Origin: Engraulis encrasicolus | Lineage: Eukaryota; Chordata; Actinopteri; Clupeiformes; Engraulidae | Assembly (NCBI RefSeq): GCF_034702125.1 | Contig: NC_085865.1 | Span: 18,174,281-18,238,280 of the forward strand | Length of the DNA stretch: 64,000 bases | Direction: 5' to 3' | In this document: one piece after another, positions 1 to 10,339 of the stretch | How the letters are laid out: every line of letters starts with the position of its first letter | Position numbering within the stretch: the stretch's first letter is position 1 | Made by a program: the position numbers and the translations under genes | The notes under the pieces: generated by a model | Databases searched by the model: none | The model's input: only the letters and a program-made list of their open reading frames with translations | What the model was told of the DNA's origin: nothing

Positions 1-837
1 TTAGTATAATCAACTTCTCGTAACTGCTAATTATCTATTATATAAGTCACGTTTCCCCATTCTATTTTGCAAGGGTCTGGTTTTACTTACAATTTGTAAA
101 AATCCAATACACTCACCAACAGCTGCCTCTTTCACTGGATTACTTGTTGACTGGCTGTGGACCGCAGGGAGAGTGGAGTGTGGACCTCAGGGGTGCTGCT
201 GGGGCTTGTCGAAAGGAGAATGGTAGATGTGGTGAAATCCTCTGTATAATGGCGTTTTCTCTTGCCGGGGTGCAACCCTGGCTTTTCTTCTGTGATCGAA
301 CATTGTGGATTCTCTTTTGCAGCCGCTTGAAGACTTCAATCTAGGCAGAAAATCAAAAGAACAAGAGGAAGACATTGTCAAATATCCATATTTGCTAACG
401 AAGAAGAAGAATGTAATCAGAATAAAGGTTTTTTTTTAATCATAACCTTATACAACTTGTATCATGAAATGATGTCATTAATAATATTGGGTTTAGGCAT
501 GTTACCTTACAAGCATGTTATCTAATGTAATGGGTGCATGTATGGGAGAAAGTAGAACTGAAGTCCTTTGTTAACAAGTGTGCGATTTGAGATACTTTAT
601 TACTGTACATTGAAAGCAATACTTACCTATGGACGCTGTATGTCAAGCTTATCGGAGAGCATGGGATAGTAGATCACCAGACGTTTGGACATGGTTACGA
701 GGTCCTCCTTCAATGGATACTGCTTCTCTTCACAGTGCAATGCCCTCACTCCTGACACCATGTTGGTTATTGTATTCCGGATCAGTCTACATGTTAGCTC
801 TTAGACAACTCACACTCTCCTGCTCTCCCGAGTATTT
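1..837. other. No gene seen
   Basis: No convincing coding frame, RNA gene or repeat was recognised here. Open frames are short and lack family motifs. The right part may be degraded sequence downstream of the hydrolase-like frame at 838-1223. Confidence 0.5.
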
Positions 838-1223
838 TCAATTGATTTGATTTGATTCTTTAAGGTTGGGGTACCTCTCATGCATCTGGCCTAAGTACTG
901 CTTCATTTGGTTGACCAATTTAGTCCCTTGAATTTGTCCTAGGTCATTTCCTCTGACATGCAAGACTATCATGTCTGGGGCAGGTCTAGCAACAGGGAGT
1001 CCAGCCGTGACTTGAAGGACCCCCATCGCAGGCTTCCAACTCCAGACCAGGTTATGTCTGCCGGCAGGTGTAAATTCTTACCCATACTCACCCTTGCCCT
1101 CTCAGATGCCCGGCGGATGTAGCTGTCCCCGATGATCCAAACTGCTGGCCTGGTCTGACGACGGTCCATGATGATGATGTTTTGTCTTACTTGTTTTTCT
1201 AAACAAAATGAAATTTGGGACAA
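838..1223 (-). pseudogene. SGNH-hydrolase-like fragment, frameshifted
   Basis: Two overlapping minus-strand frames read as one protein broken by a frameshift near 985-1020. The first (969-1223) contains WIIGDSYIRRASERAR, which matches the GDS block of SGNH/GDSL hydrolases, then ITWSGVGSLRW. The second (838-1026) continues with MIVLHVRGNDLG, which matches the downstream GND block with its conserved Asn. As far as I recall, such domains occur in fish as multi-copy proteins and as the extra ORF of Ngaro/DIRS-type retrotransposons. No recombinase or reverse transcriptase was found next to it. It lies 3' of the THAP gene on the same strand and has an acceptor-like site (ttttgtttag) near 1200, so it could be a remnant element or a decayed downstream exon. 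The C-terminal Asp/His block is not seen. Family call is fairly sure; origin is not. Confidence 0.5.
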
Positions 1224-1257
1224 AAACCACTATTAAAAGTGTCTTACAAATAAAACC

Positions 1258-1801
1258 CTATAATGCAATATGTATATATTTAAAAAGATAAACATGTTTA
1301 TTAAGGCACTGATCTGAAATCAACAGTTTTTTTCTAAGCTCCGAAGTCCCCCTTTTAAGAGAGGTGATTCTTCTCTTAAGCCGCCTGGTTCTCTCTTGCT
1401 CGAGCCTCAACTTTTTCCTATACATCCTCAAATTTTTCATTAGGGCGTCATTTTTTCGCTTTAATGACCGCACAGAATTTGAGCTATGCTCTCTTCTGCC
1501 TCCAGTGACCTGTCCACCATACACCTCTGTTGGGACACTTACCTCAGGAACAGCCACAGCAGCAATACTTACCTGTGATGATCTCACCCTGGCAGGTGTT
1601 ACTTGCATATGCTCAGGAAAGGTGAAGATCGTAGGTACTGCCTTGGTCTTCAGACGGCGGCGCCCTTCCTGTGTTGTAAACGCATCTGCTTCAAAATGCT
1701 CACTGCACAGACGAGATGATGGGACGGGCTCCCAGTCCTGTCGCCTGATCTTCGCTACCCACTGTTTTCTCCTCTCGGCATTGTGATCACCTGAAAGAAA
1801 A
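1258..1801 (-). CDS. THAP-domain protein, exon 2 (THAP C-terminal part plus coiled coil)
   Basis: The exon starts after the acceptor ctgtctccccag at 1802. With exon 1 (6634-6701) the codon CG|T joins in frame to give FFRFLSGDHNAERRKQW, a normal THAP core. Further on are DWEP, SSRLCSEHF (the zinc-binding Cys and His), and AVPTIF, the signature that closes THAP zinc fingers. A basic, charged stretch follows (LKRKNDALMKNLRMYRKKLR), probably a coiled coil for dimerisation, and the frame stops at 1258. Two good donor-like sites (cag|gtaagt near 1571, gag|gtaagt near 1541) lie inside the exon, so alternative splicing is possible. THAP proteins bind DNA through a C2CH zinc finger. No transposase domain follows, so this is a short THAP protein or a truncated P-like relative. 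The THAP assignment is firm; intactness as an active gene is inferred. Confidence 0.72.
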
Positions 1802-3344
1802 CTGGGGAGACAGGCATAAACACATAGTAATGTAAATGCATTAATAATTGTAAATTATTCACGTTAATATATGCTTTTACAATTTATGCACATATAATGT
1901 ACAATATAAAATGTATCCTCATATCTTATTTCAGACACATATTCACATGATATAAGTAGAGTAGTATAAATTGTAAAGACTAGACTAAAGACAATAACTA
2001 CCTCAGAAAGCATGGTTGTCGTAGACCAATGGTTCTCAAACTTGTTTTTAACATAGACTGATTGTGAACAACACACTGACGACATCTACTGACAAACCTT
2101 GACATTGCAGCATGTCTTACTATCTCTGAGAAGGCTGTCAATAAGCGAATAATGACAGACTACTGCTGTAAATTGGACAACACTTGTGAAATGGGTGATA
2201 AACATCTAAAACAAGGACTAGCTCTAGAGCTCTACGCGTCGCTGAATTACTTCCCACCAGGCGGCAAAAAAATGTATTCGCAGCAAATGTCGTAGCAATT
2301 TAACACTAGAACTACCACGGAGGGGTCAATTGACCTTTTTACCTAAAAGCCCCACAAGAGGGTCATTTGACCCTTTGGACCCCCTGCGGACACTCCTTTT
2401 GTTGTGGAAATGTGGCTGTTAGCAGCTCACAGCTGTCACTTGAGACACAGAGTGTTTTTGCATGTGTGTGTGTGTGAGTGTGTGCCCATATGGTGGATTT
2501 ATAAGCATATGGTGGATTTTTATGCAGTGAATCATGAGGATTAACGATAATTTGAGATCAAAACTCTAATTTTATTGTTAAAACAAGGCCGACAGGCGGA
2601 CAACAGATGCGTCCCTCTATGCCAGTTCCAACTATGCCATTTTCCCCCCCAAACGCCCCCCTGGCCTCCTCTGTCAACGCCCCCCGAGGATGTACTTTTT
2701 GTTTATTGGTCATCATGGACACTCCAAATATTGTGGCAGGCAGCAAGGCAGCAAAATGGCGAGACATGGCTTTATTTTTTGCAGTTTAGGGTATAATAAG
2801 CTTATCATCATTCTTGGATTTGGAAAAGAACCATAGGCTATGATTTGAAATTTCACATAGCCTAGATGAAGTAGGCTACATTACAAATTACCAGACATTT
2901 ATTAGGCCTAACAACCTTTAGTATCGCGCCATTTCAGCATTATGTGCATGAAATAAATAAATAAAACCGTTTGGGTGAATCATGCGCTTATGGGTTCACC
3001 CTTTAGGTGAATTGAAACTCAATTACCCAGAATGCTGCACGTGAGCTCTCTACCCGGGTGATTTTGGAAAACAAACATGGCGGCAACTCGCCAACTTTAC
3101 TACCTTAATAATGTGTTAATCCGACGCTAGATTTCTTAACTGATGAAAATCGAAGGCAGAAATCAACATTGTAGTGTCTAAATATGAGGTCGATTGGTCT
3201 ATTTGTGGCGTACATCACGATCGGCTGAGTTGTTGGCCTCACGTTTGTCAGTTAGCCTGTGGCTAGGCTACTTTTCGCCAACGTTAGCATCCGGTTTAGT
3301 ATAGAAAGGCCCTCTGGAAAGGCTATGCTTGCACGCATTCGCTC

Positions 3345-3490
3345 CGGTCCAAAATGACAAGTCTGCCGCCCTGTGGCCACAGGAAGGAACAATTTAAAGA
3401 AAGCGTTTCAGACACAATTGAAGGCGGACGGACGGACGGACGGACAGACAGACCCTCTTATAGAGATGCTGGGACGCATCTAAAAATACA
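3345..3490. repeat. SINE-like repeat module with (GGAC)n tract
   Basis: It contains a GGAC/GGCGGAC tract (about 3423-3452) followed by accctcttatagagatgct and then gcatctaaaaata. Nearly the same block recurs at 47746-47781 in GDAP1 intron 3, so this is a dispersed repeat. Strand and full extent are unclear. Confidence 0.45.
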
Positions 3491-3676
3491 TAAAAAATAG
3501 AATAAAAAACATATTTACAATGAATGCAAAAGCAACTGTTTTCCCAGTTTTCGTGTGGAAGGTTGTTGCAGAAGTAACTTATTTTTGTGTGCCAAAAATA
3601 GAAGTAAAAAAAAATACAAAGAAAAAAAAGCATATTTATAAAGAATGCAAATGAGTGAAATACATTTGAGCAGTCA

Positions 3677-4545
3677 CTAACAATTCTGGCACTGCCATTG
3701 CTCCTTTCGGCATTTCCCACATGTGTATTTGTAGCAGTCATCACAGCGCACTGTTGCACGATTGTCCTTGCATTTGATTTTAGCCTGACACTTGGCTCTT
3801 TGTCCGAGTTGTGGTGTGGAGGGTTGTTGCCGAAGCAATTGCTCCTTTAGTCACACGCCACCCAAAACTTGATACCAAACTTGTCTGGTTTAGTTGCAAT
3901 GTACTGTAGGAAACAGCAGCGAGTCTTGCACGGGAAAAGTTGTTTGTCAATGGTGATGTGTTGACCAGGGATGTAGGATGTGATGCAGTTGGTGACAAAC
4001 AATCCCCATATGTTTGAAATTGCAGCAAACCTATCAGTCTGTACTCGCTCGCTGCGGGTGTCTCTGTCATCAAAGCGCAGGTGATGCATGATGTTTTGGA
4101 AACGGCCTCGGGGCATGGTTTCGATGATGTGTGGGCTTCCCAGGTTTTTTGACCAGCAGTCAGGCAGTGATGGCACCTTGAAGATTCCCCTCATGATGGT
4201 GATGGAAATAAATGCCATTAGTTCAGGTATGCCCATGAACCAATCCACATGCTCAGTTTGCTTCGCATGTTGAATTGTACAGTCTCGAATGATGCCAAGC
4301 ATGTCCAGAGTGATGAAACAAAGGAAGCTCTGAAGGCGACTTGTGATTGACCTCCTGGCCTTAGCTGTTGGCTCTCCATCTGCGCTGTATGGCGATGGTG
4401 GGGTGAAATGTGGACCCGTTCCCACCTGTTCTTCATGCCATACTGTGCCATCTTGATGACTTATATGAAGAAAATGTGCTGACATGTTTTCAGGACAACC
4501 ATTACACTGAGAATCAACCAATTGGGATAGATCAGCAAGGTACAT
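3677..4545 (-). pseudogene. piggyBac transposase remnant (DDE_Tnp_1_7 family)
   Basis: The frame from 4545 to 3847 contains blocks typical of piggyBac transposases: FISITIMRGIFKVPSLPDCW, then MPRGRFQNIMHHLRFDDRDT, then GQHITIDKQLFPCKTRC and KPDKFGIKFWVACD, which ends at TAA. The second half of the catalytic domain, with the later Asp residues, is missing. In another frame just downstream (about 3680-3840) the C-terminal cysteine-rich finger survives: CQAKIKC, CDDCYKYTCGKC and CQNC, then TAG at 3677. About 250 residues appear to have been removed between these parts. The first 25 or so codons at the 4545 end overlap a repeat duplicated at 5176-5290, so they are probably not transposase. The family call is firm. 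Confidence 0.82.
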
Positions 4546-4584
4546 TCATTTGAAAATTGTACTGAATGTAAGCTGATTGTTTTA

Positions 4585-5613
4585 CAGTTTTTCTCGATTG
4601 GTTTGGCTAATTTCTTGAAACCGAGATGACATTTCTATACATTTTGGGTCATTTGGCTAAACATTCTTACACTTCTGCACAACAGTTCAGATAACTAGCA
4701 AAATGTCATATACCTCCCAAAACAGCTCATTCTTGCATCAGCACTAAACCTTCTCCCACATAAATAGTCAGTACCATAAAAATGGCATATATCCTTCTAA
4801 ATTGGTTTGGCTCATTTGCATTCATTTAGTCATTCTGTCAAAATAAACTGGATGGTTCAGCATATCGCCATGGATCCTCATCACTTGCTCATATCACTCC
4901 AAAAACAGTTCACCCGTGTGTCGAAACTAAATTCCTTCCACAGAATGCCGTTTGAAAAAATGTCAAGAAATTAGCCAAATAACAGAGGAAACTGTAGTAT
5001 ACACGGTTGTAAAATTATTTTCTACAAACTAGTAAAGTTACAATACCATCTGGCCTTTTGAACACTGTCATGAATTTACTGTTTACAGTAAAGAAATTCA
5101 TAAAATATTATGTTCTTGACTGTTTGGACAATTGTGTAGACTACTTTGCATATGATGACTCACACAATGAAATCATGCTGACATGTTTTGGAGAGGGCAA
5201 CCATTAGACTGAGAATTGTCTAATTCGTTTAGATAAGACAGGTCAATTTATTTGGAAAATGTGCTGAATGTATGCTCAATGTGTCAACTGTAGGGTACTT
5301 GTATAAAGCCATCTGCCGAGATGTACTAAACATTTGAGACATGTACAAAGCATTTGAAATTTGATGAAAGCAATGAAAAATGCCATTCTGTTGTGGGAAA
5401 TTGTAAGTTGGTTTGGATATTTGTCCGTGTTGTTTTGAGAATGTCATCTCAGTTTTGAGAAATTAGCCAAACCAATCAAGAAAAACTGTAACTGTAGGAT
5501 ACTTGCACATAGACATTTGCAAGGATGTACTAAATGATTGAGACGTGTACAAATTAGTTTTGGGATTTGTCCATGTTTCAAGAAATGAGCCAAACCAATG
5601 AAGAAAAACTGTA
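4585..5613. repeat. Cluster of Tc1/mariner-like MITE ends inside the piggyBac element
   Basis: The motif cagtttttctcgattggttt (4586) occurs inverted at about 5440-5489 and again at about 5574-5612. Partial copies lie near 4803 and 4966. The outer ends are bordered by TA. The inverted similarity runs about 50 bp (through ctaatttct and gagatgacatt). Bases 4480-4583 are also duplicated at about 5176-5290. The cluster looks like overlapping or nested copies of one non-autonomous element. Confidence 0.6.
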
Positions 5614-6207
5614 ACACACTGTCCGCCAATCTGTGCTATCTGTCTTTGCTGCTGATATCTTCATGCAAGTTGCTATTTACCTGTGGTGATTTTGGAGGCT
5701 GACAGCCTTTGGGAAGAAGCTGTCTGTCCCTGTTTGTCTTGGCTGTTAGCACTGTAAGGTGTGACCCCCTCACCCCACACGGCCCCTAACAGCCTCATTA
5801 CCATAACAAAATGGGTGATTAGTGTATTAGGTAAAAGCCGGCGGGTCAAATGACCCCTCTCTGGTACTTCTAGGTAGGCAGAAAAATCCTGGTAGTTCTA
5901 GTGTTAAAACATGTACAATTCAACAAGTAGCCTGATGGGCACTCGATCAGATACCGGTACACAAAAAATCCGAAACTACAGAGCGAGCTGAATATGCTCA
6001 GTGATTAAACACCTAGAAATAGGTTGCTTTTAAAGCTATGTTGTACTCTGAGGTAAATCATACGATAGGCGACAAAACTATTTCCTACAGCAAAACTATT
6101 AACCTTACAGCGGTTTAAAAACGGTCAGCAAAAGCAATAGTTCACATAGAAACGAAACCATGCCCGATAAAAGGAAATTTATGCCGCCACCATTTAGAAT
6201 CACAAGA

Positions 6208-6310
6208 TTAATCAGCGATAGCGTCTTGAATGTTGCCTGAGGTAAAATTGCCGCCTAGCCAAACAGCACTTTCTCCAGCATCTGGCCGGTTTGCTTGCTG
6301 ATTTGGAACA
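6208..6310 (-). CDS. Possible alternative last exon of the THAP gene
   Basis: The acceptor tgttgtttagtag precedes 6310. Joining to exon 1 (CG|T) stays in frame and gives FFRVPNQQANRPDAGES, ending at TGA (6208) after about 34 codons. The sequence after FFRVP does not resemble a THAP domain, so the product would lack the second zinc-binding pair. It may simply be an open intron stretch. Confidence 0.2.
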
Positions 6311-6633
6311 CTACTAAACAACATAAATAATGTATTCTTCACACAAATGACCACAAATAACTTAACCTGTACATACTTAACTGACGACACAAAAAAAATA
6401 GGCTACTAGTCGCGCTAGCAGTACTGCAGGTTATGTTGCCAGTGTCTTCACTCAACACCGATACTAAGAAACGACCTCATAATAAGCATACAGGCAACAG
6501 CATATTGGTTATTGTATACACATCGACAGCTGCCAAAACACTTTGGCACGATAATAAACCGAGGTAACTTGCTGTGGTGGTGGCTACTGGCAAAGCTAGC
6601 ATGATCTTGACATTAGGAATAGGCTATACTTAC

Positions 6634-6701
6634 CGAAAAAACTGCACAGAGCTCTCAACAGAAGGCCGATTAGTACAACCAAAAGCACAACACGAAGGCA
6701 T
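6634..6701 (-). CDS. THAP-domain protein, exon 1 (start of the THAP zinc finger)
   Basis: The ATG at 6701 begins MPSCCAFGCTNRPS, which carries the first zinc-binding pair of a THAP domain (C-x3-C followed by TNR). The exon ends TTTTTTCG|gtaagt at 6634. The next usable exon in phase is at 1801, so the intron is about 4.8 kb, of which 3.6 kb is the inserted piggyBac element. A TATA-like box lies about 150 bp upstream. An alternative in-phase exon (6208-6310) would end the protein early. The start is chosen because THAP domains nearly always sit at residue 1. Confidence 0.72.
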
Positions 6702-6853
6702 TTCTGTATAAAATATGGAACAAATATAGAACAATAAAACAAGTGAAGATGAGATGAAATGAATCCGAACTGCAACCAAAACCGGTCAAGTGTTTGACAG
6801 CCGACAATGACAACTTTCAAAAACAAGGGGGAGGGATAATCTTCCAGCGAGCG

Positions 6854-6861
6854 TATTTATA
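6854..6861 (-). promoter_or_regulatory. TATA-like box of the THAP gene
   Basis: TATAAATA on the minus strand, in the context ggggtataaatacgc, about 150 bp before the ATG at 6701. Spacing implies a start site near 6825-6830. Position and orientation fit the THAP gene; function is inferred. Confidence 0.4.
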
Positions 6862-8081
6862 CCCCTGTGGGGTTTCCCAATGACGCAGTACTCACGTCAC
6901 TGAGTGTGTTTCCCTAGAGACGAGCTGGTTCGGAACCATCTACTGTCAATGTTCGGAACGCGCAACCAGACTAACGACTTCTAACTGTCAATCAAACCAT
7001 CTTCTGATGCTCATTGGTCAATTTAACTTTTAATATCTCTCTAAAATAAAACCTCACCACAAAAAAAAAAAACACCCTGGTAAGTTGGAGAGCAAGGGGA
7101 CCTACTAGTTGAGCGAAAAATGATCCCCCTGGAGTGGCATTTATGGGAGATACAGGGTTTTATGTCTCTCATAGGAATGAATGGGATTTGGCCATTTTTT
7201 GGTCTTTTTGGGTCCAACCTTGGCTCCACACTTGGCTTCAACAATGAAATAGAATTTTGGCCTCCATTCTATTTACTCTCAATGGGCGTGGCCATATCGT
7301 TGTATCGGACTTTATTGTGCGCCTTAGTGAGATACACACCGTAAAAAAAACTCCCGAGTCTGTAGCTCAAACTATATGTTGGACCCTCCCCTAAACGTGT
7401 TTGTTGGCGTGGCCTCGTCCCAGTGTTCCATCAGGTTGATATTCGGCATCTGAGTAGCGGGCTATCTCCAATTTGTGTACCAAGTGGCGTAAGTGTCCGA
7501 CCACCGGAAGTAGCCTACCCGAAAAATGGCCCAACGTGGCGGACTACTAAAGAGGAAAGCTTAATGGGTGATTCCGCCAAAAGAGTGCCATTTGCTGGTT
7601 GAAAAACCTTAAAAATAAACTTCAAATTTCATTCAATTTCAACATAGAATTTGTTAATGTACACATTTAAGCATTCAAAAAGAGCACTGGGCAATCTCAG
7701 GATAATTAATTTAATTTATAACAGCTTCTGAAAGTTGATGACCTTCAATGTTTTTTCATTGCTGTAACCGAAACTAAAATTACATTTTAAGATAATGTTT
7801 AGCATTGTTTCAACCAAATACACTGTTTCCCCATCAGAAAGTGTTCTCATGTATATGAAATGATAATCTTTAATATTTCACCATGTAACCATGGCCACAA
7901 AAAAAACCGATATATTCGACCAATGTTATATTTCTAAGAAATTTAATCAGACCTTTTCTTTTATTTAAATTTAAAAATGGTTTATTCAATCACAGGTTGA
8001 AACATATCAGTCATTAAGGAATACTGCAACTGATGAAATAAATATGAATGTAAAACATGAATGTATTTTCTCTTATTTTGG
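6862..8081. other. Noncoding stretch upstream of the THAP gene
   Basis: No coding frame of known family. The part near 6985-7045 resembles 43150-43260 (ctgtcaatcaaa and tgctcattggtca blocks). Bases 7562-7590 (gggtgattccgccaaaagag) recur inverted at 43897-43920 and look like the end of a repeat family. Confidence 0.4.
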
Positions 8082-8089
8082 GTTAAAAC

Positions 8090-8496
8090 TAGTGTTGCAC
8101 CGATACCATTTTTTGGCCCCGATACCGATACCCGATACCTGGCTATGCAGTATCGGCCGATACCCATACCATACCGATACCGATACCACCCTATTTGAAA
8201 TGTATATAGGAGAAGGAATGTAGTGCATACTACTTGGATGTAAAATCGTTGCATGGCTTTGTCAGGCTGCCGCCTACCTTTGTGAAACAGGAAAAAGACT
8301 AATACAAAGTGAATCTAGCAAAACTTTTCATACTTTATAAATACCTCTATGAAATAACTAATTTTCAAGGCTGTTTAAGTGTCATACAAGCACCTGTAAA
8401 TGGTATCGGTGCCCTATTTGTTGGTACTCGCCGATACCGATACCACCATTTTAGTGTCGATCCACCGATACTGGTATCGGTATCGGTGCAACACTA
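8090..8496. mobile_element. hAT-type MITE
   Basis: A 407-bp element with inverted ends TAGTGTTGCACCGATACC and a perfect 8-bp target duplication GTTAAAAC (8082-8089 and 8497-8504). The termini are rich in CCGATA/TATCGG repeats. It has no coding capacity. Duplication length and end sequence indicate the hAT superfamily. Confidence 0.88.
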
Positions 8497-8599
8497 GTTA
8501 AAACCCCCTGGAGATAGAAAACTACTTTCGGCAACAGGAATGAGCAGAATTGAATGTGAAGCAATTAGCGGAGCAAATAAGAGCAAAAATGGTTCATTT

Positions 8600-8950
8600 T
8601 GGTATGCAAGCATAGAAATTGGCACAGAAGTTCATTAGAATGTACTCTTTCAGCTAAGGGCGTTGGCCACGCAAAAATCCAAGATGGCGGCCATTTTTCA
8701 AGATGGCTACCTTCCTCACTTGTAAATAAGGCTAAGAATAGTTAAATTAATGATACAATCATACAATTAGGCACAAATGTTCATTAGAATGCACTCTTTC
8801 ACAAAAGAGCATTGGCCACTCAAAATCCAAGATGGCCGCCATTTTTCAAGATGGCCACCTCTCAACTTGTAAATAAGGCCAAGAAGAGTTAAATTAGGGA
8901 TGCAATCATGCAATTTGGCACAAATGTTCACCAGAAAGCACTCTTTGATC
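8600..8950. repeat. Tandem repeat, unit about 148 bp, roughly 2.3 copies
   Basis: ggcacaRaaRttcaYYagaa starts at 8621, 8770 and 8917, so the period is about 148 bp. Each unit carries two ccaagatggcSgcc / tttcaagatggc motifs. Not coding. Confidence 0.7.
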
Positions 8951-10107
8951 TTTGATCAATGATATATAGTAGGGGCTGTAAGCCGAGAAATCGTTACGCG
9001 CTGGATAGAAGCATATAATTCGGTACACGTGTTCCTTGACTGATTTGAAGACATCCTAGAAGGGGTGCCCCTTGAAAAAAAAATGTGTACCATGTCATAT
9101 ACAATATGTCATGTTGGTAACGCATTACATTGTTATTACATGACATTATACTTAGCTGACAATGTTAATATAGTCCTCAGAAGAGATGAAGCAAGGGTAG
9201 CCTGCTAGACCAGATTGATAAAACTACAAAATGTACATAGTGTGAAAGTATGGGTGAGTCTGTGCTTACGTGCTTGACAGCATGTAACATTGTGAACGAT
9301 TTGAGAAGATTCTTGGTCTGAATTAAAATGAGCATTGCCAACACTAAAACTATGGTGAGAATAGACTGCTGCTAATGCTCGATTTGAATGGGATAGTGTC
9401 AGTGCAAGATGCCCTAGGTAGCAGGTTCCCCATCCTCTAATTTCCATAACAGATATATGTATTTTATTTGTATGAGAGAGGGTAAAGGACAGGACCTTTC
9501 CATATGTATGAAGAACCCCATAAGATCACCTAATTCTATATTTTTACAAGTGCATATTGTGAGAGCATTTCAGTCATCTTTAGAATGGCATTACAGATTA
9601 CTCAATATAGGCCTACATGTAGGCCACAGTATGGCTTCAGTTCAAATTAAATGGGAATGATTTCTTAGTGTATGTTGAGTAAGAAGACAGAGATAAAAAA
9701 AAAAAGTTTATTTGCAGACAAGTCCTCACCTAGTACTTGTGTCAAAAGTTGTATTAGTTAGCTCAGTAATCATTGAATACTTAAACTGCTATCAAAACTG
9801 ACAGCTGATGGACAACATGTACTGTAGGTCTTTTGCCACCCTTACCCATAGGAGAAATATCGATATAGAACAACACTTCTCATATGGTATATACTATGAA
9901 AGTAAATCATTACCTGGACTCATTTTCTTGATATGCAAGGCACATAAATAGACTGGGCGGAAGAATAGTCGATCATACCCCGCCCCCCCAAACAAAATGC
10001 CACACGACTTTTTTTAACCTTCAAGATTTTGAGTGGTAACAGTAACATAACTCATTCCCACTACACCGTTTTGCATAATATTGTACATGTCCTCAGAATG
10101 CTCTACA

Positions 10108-10324
10108 TCAGTGGTTCTCAAACCTTTTGTGTGAAGTACCCCCTGAGAAAATATTGAGCTCTCCGAGTACCACCTTGACAACCAACATTAGAATATCGCA
10201 GTAAAGGCCTTCCATATTCACTTTTGCCAGTCAGTACAGGAGAGGTTCATAATGGTATTCCAAGTACCACCAGAGATGTCTCAAGTACCACCAGTGGTAC
10301 GCGTACAACAGTTTGAGCACCACC
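10108..10324. mobile_element. hAT MITE inserted in copy A
   Basis: The ends are tcagtggttctcaaac and gtttgagcaccacc, flanked by the 8-bp duplication GCTCTACA (10100-10107 and 10325-10332). Copy B has the uninterrupted site (gctctacatgttacag near 30235), so both the boundaries and the duplication are confirmed by an empty site within this window. Confidence 0.9.
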
Positions 10325-10339
10325 GCTCTACATGTTTCA

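Larger units (their letters stand above)
2303..5903 (-). mobile_element. piggyBac-type DNA transposon, internally deleted
   Basis: The element is flanked by TTAA at 2299-2302 and 5904-5907, the hallmark target duplication of piggyBac. Its ends are inverted repeats, CACTAGAACTACCA followed by C or G and G. Subterminal palindromic pieces around ggtcaaatgacc occur near both ends (about 2327-2370 and 5845-5856). It carries a piggyBac transposase remnant on the minus strand (3677-4545), a SINE-like module near 3350-3490 and a cluster of Tc1/mariner-like inverted repeats (about 4585-5613). It sits inside the THAP gene intron. Because the transposase has lost its middle, this copy cannot be autonomous. 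Confidence 0.85.

Noticed and set aside
3394..3759. 121-codon minus-strand frame near the piggyBac remnant
   Set aside because: It is a shadow of the cysteine finger in a different frame, followed by T-rich noncoding sequence.
9205..9447. Minus-strand frame conserved between copies A and B (with 29276-29587)
   Set aside because: Conserved only because both copies belong to one repeat family; no domain, and the changes do not favour synonymous sites on inspection.
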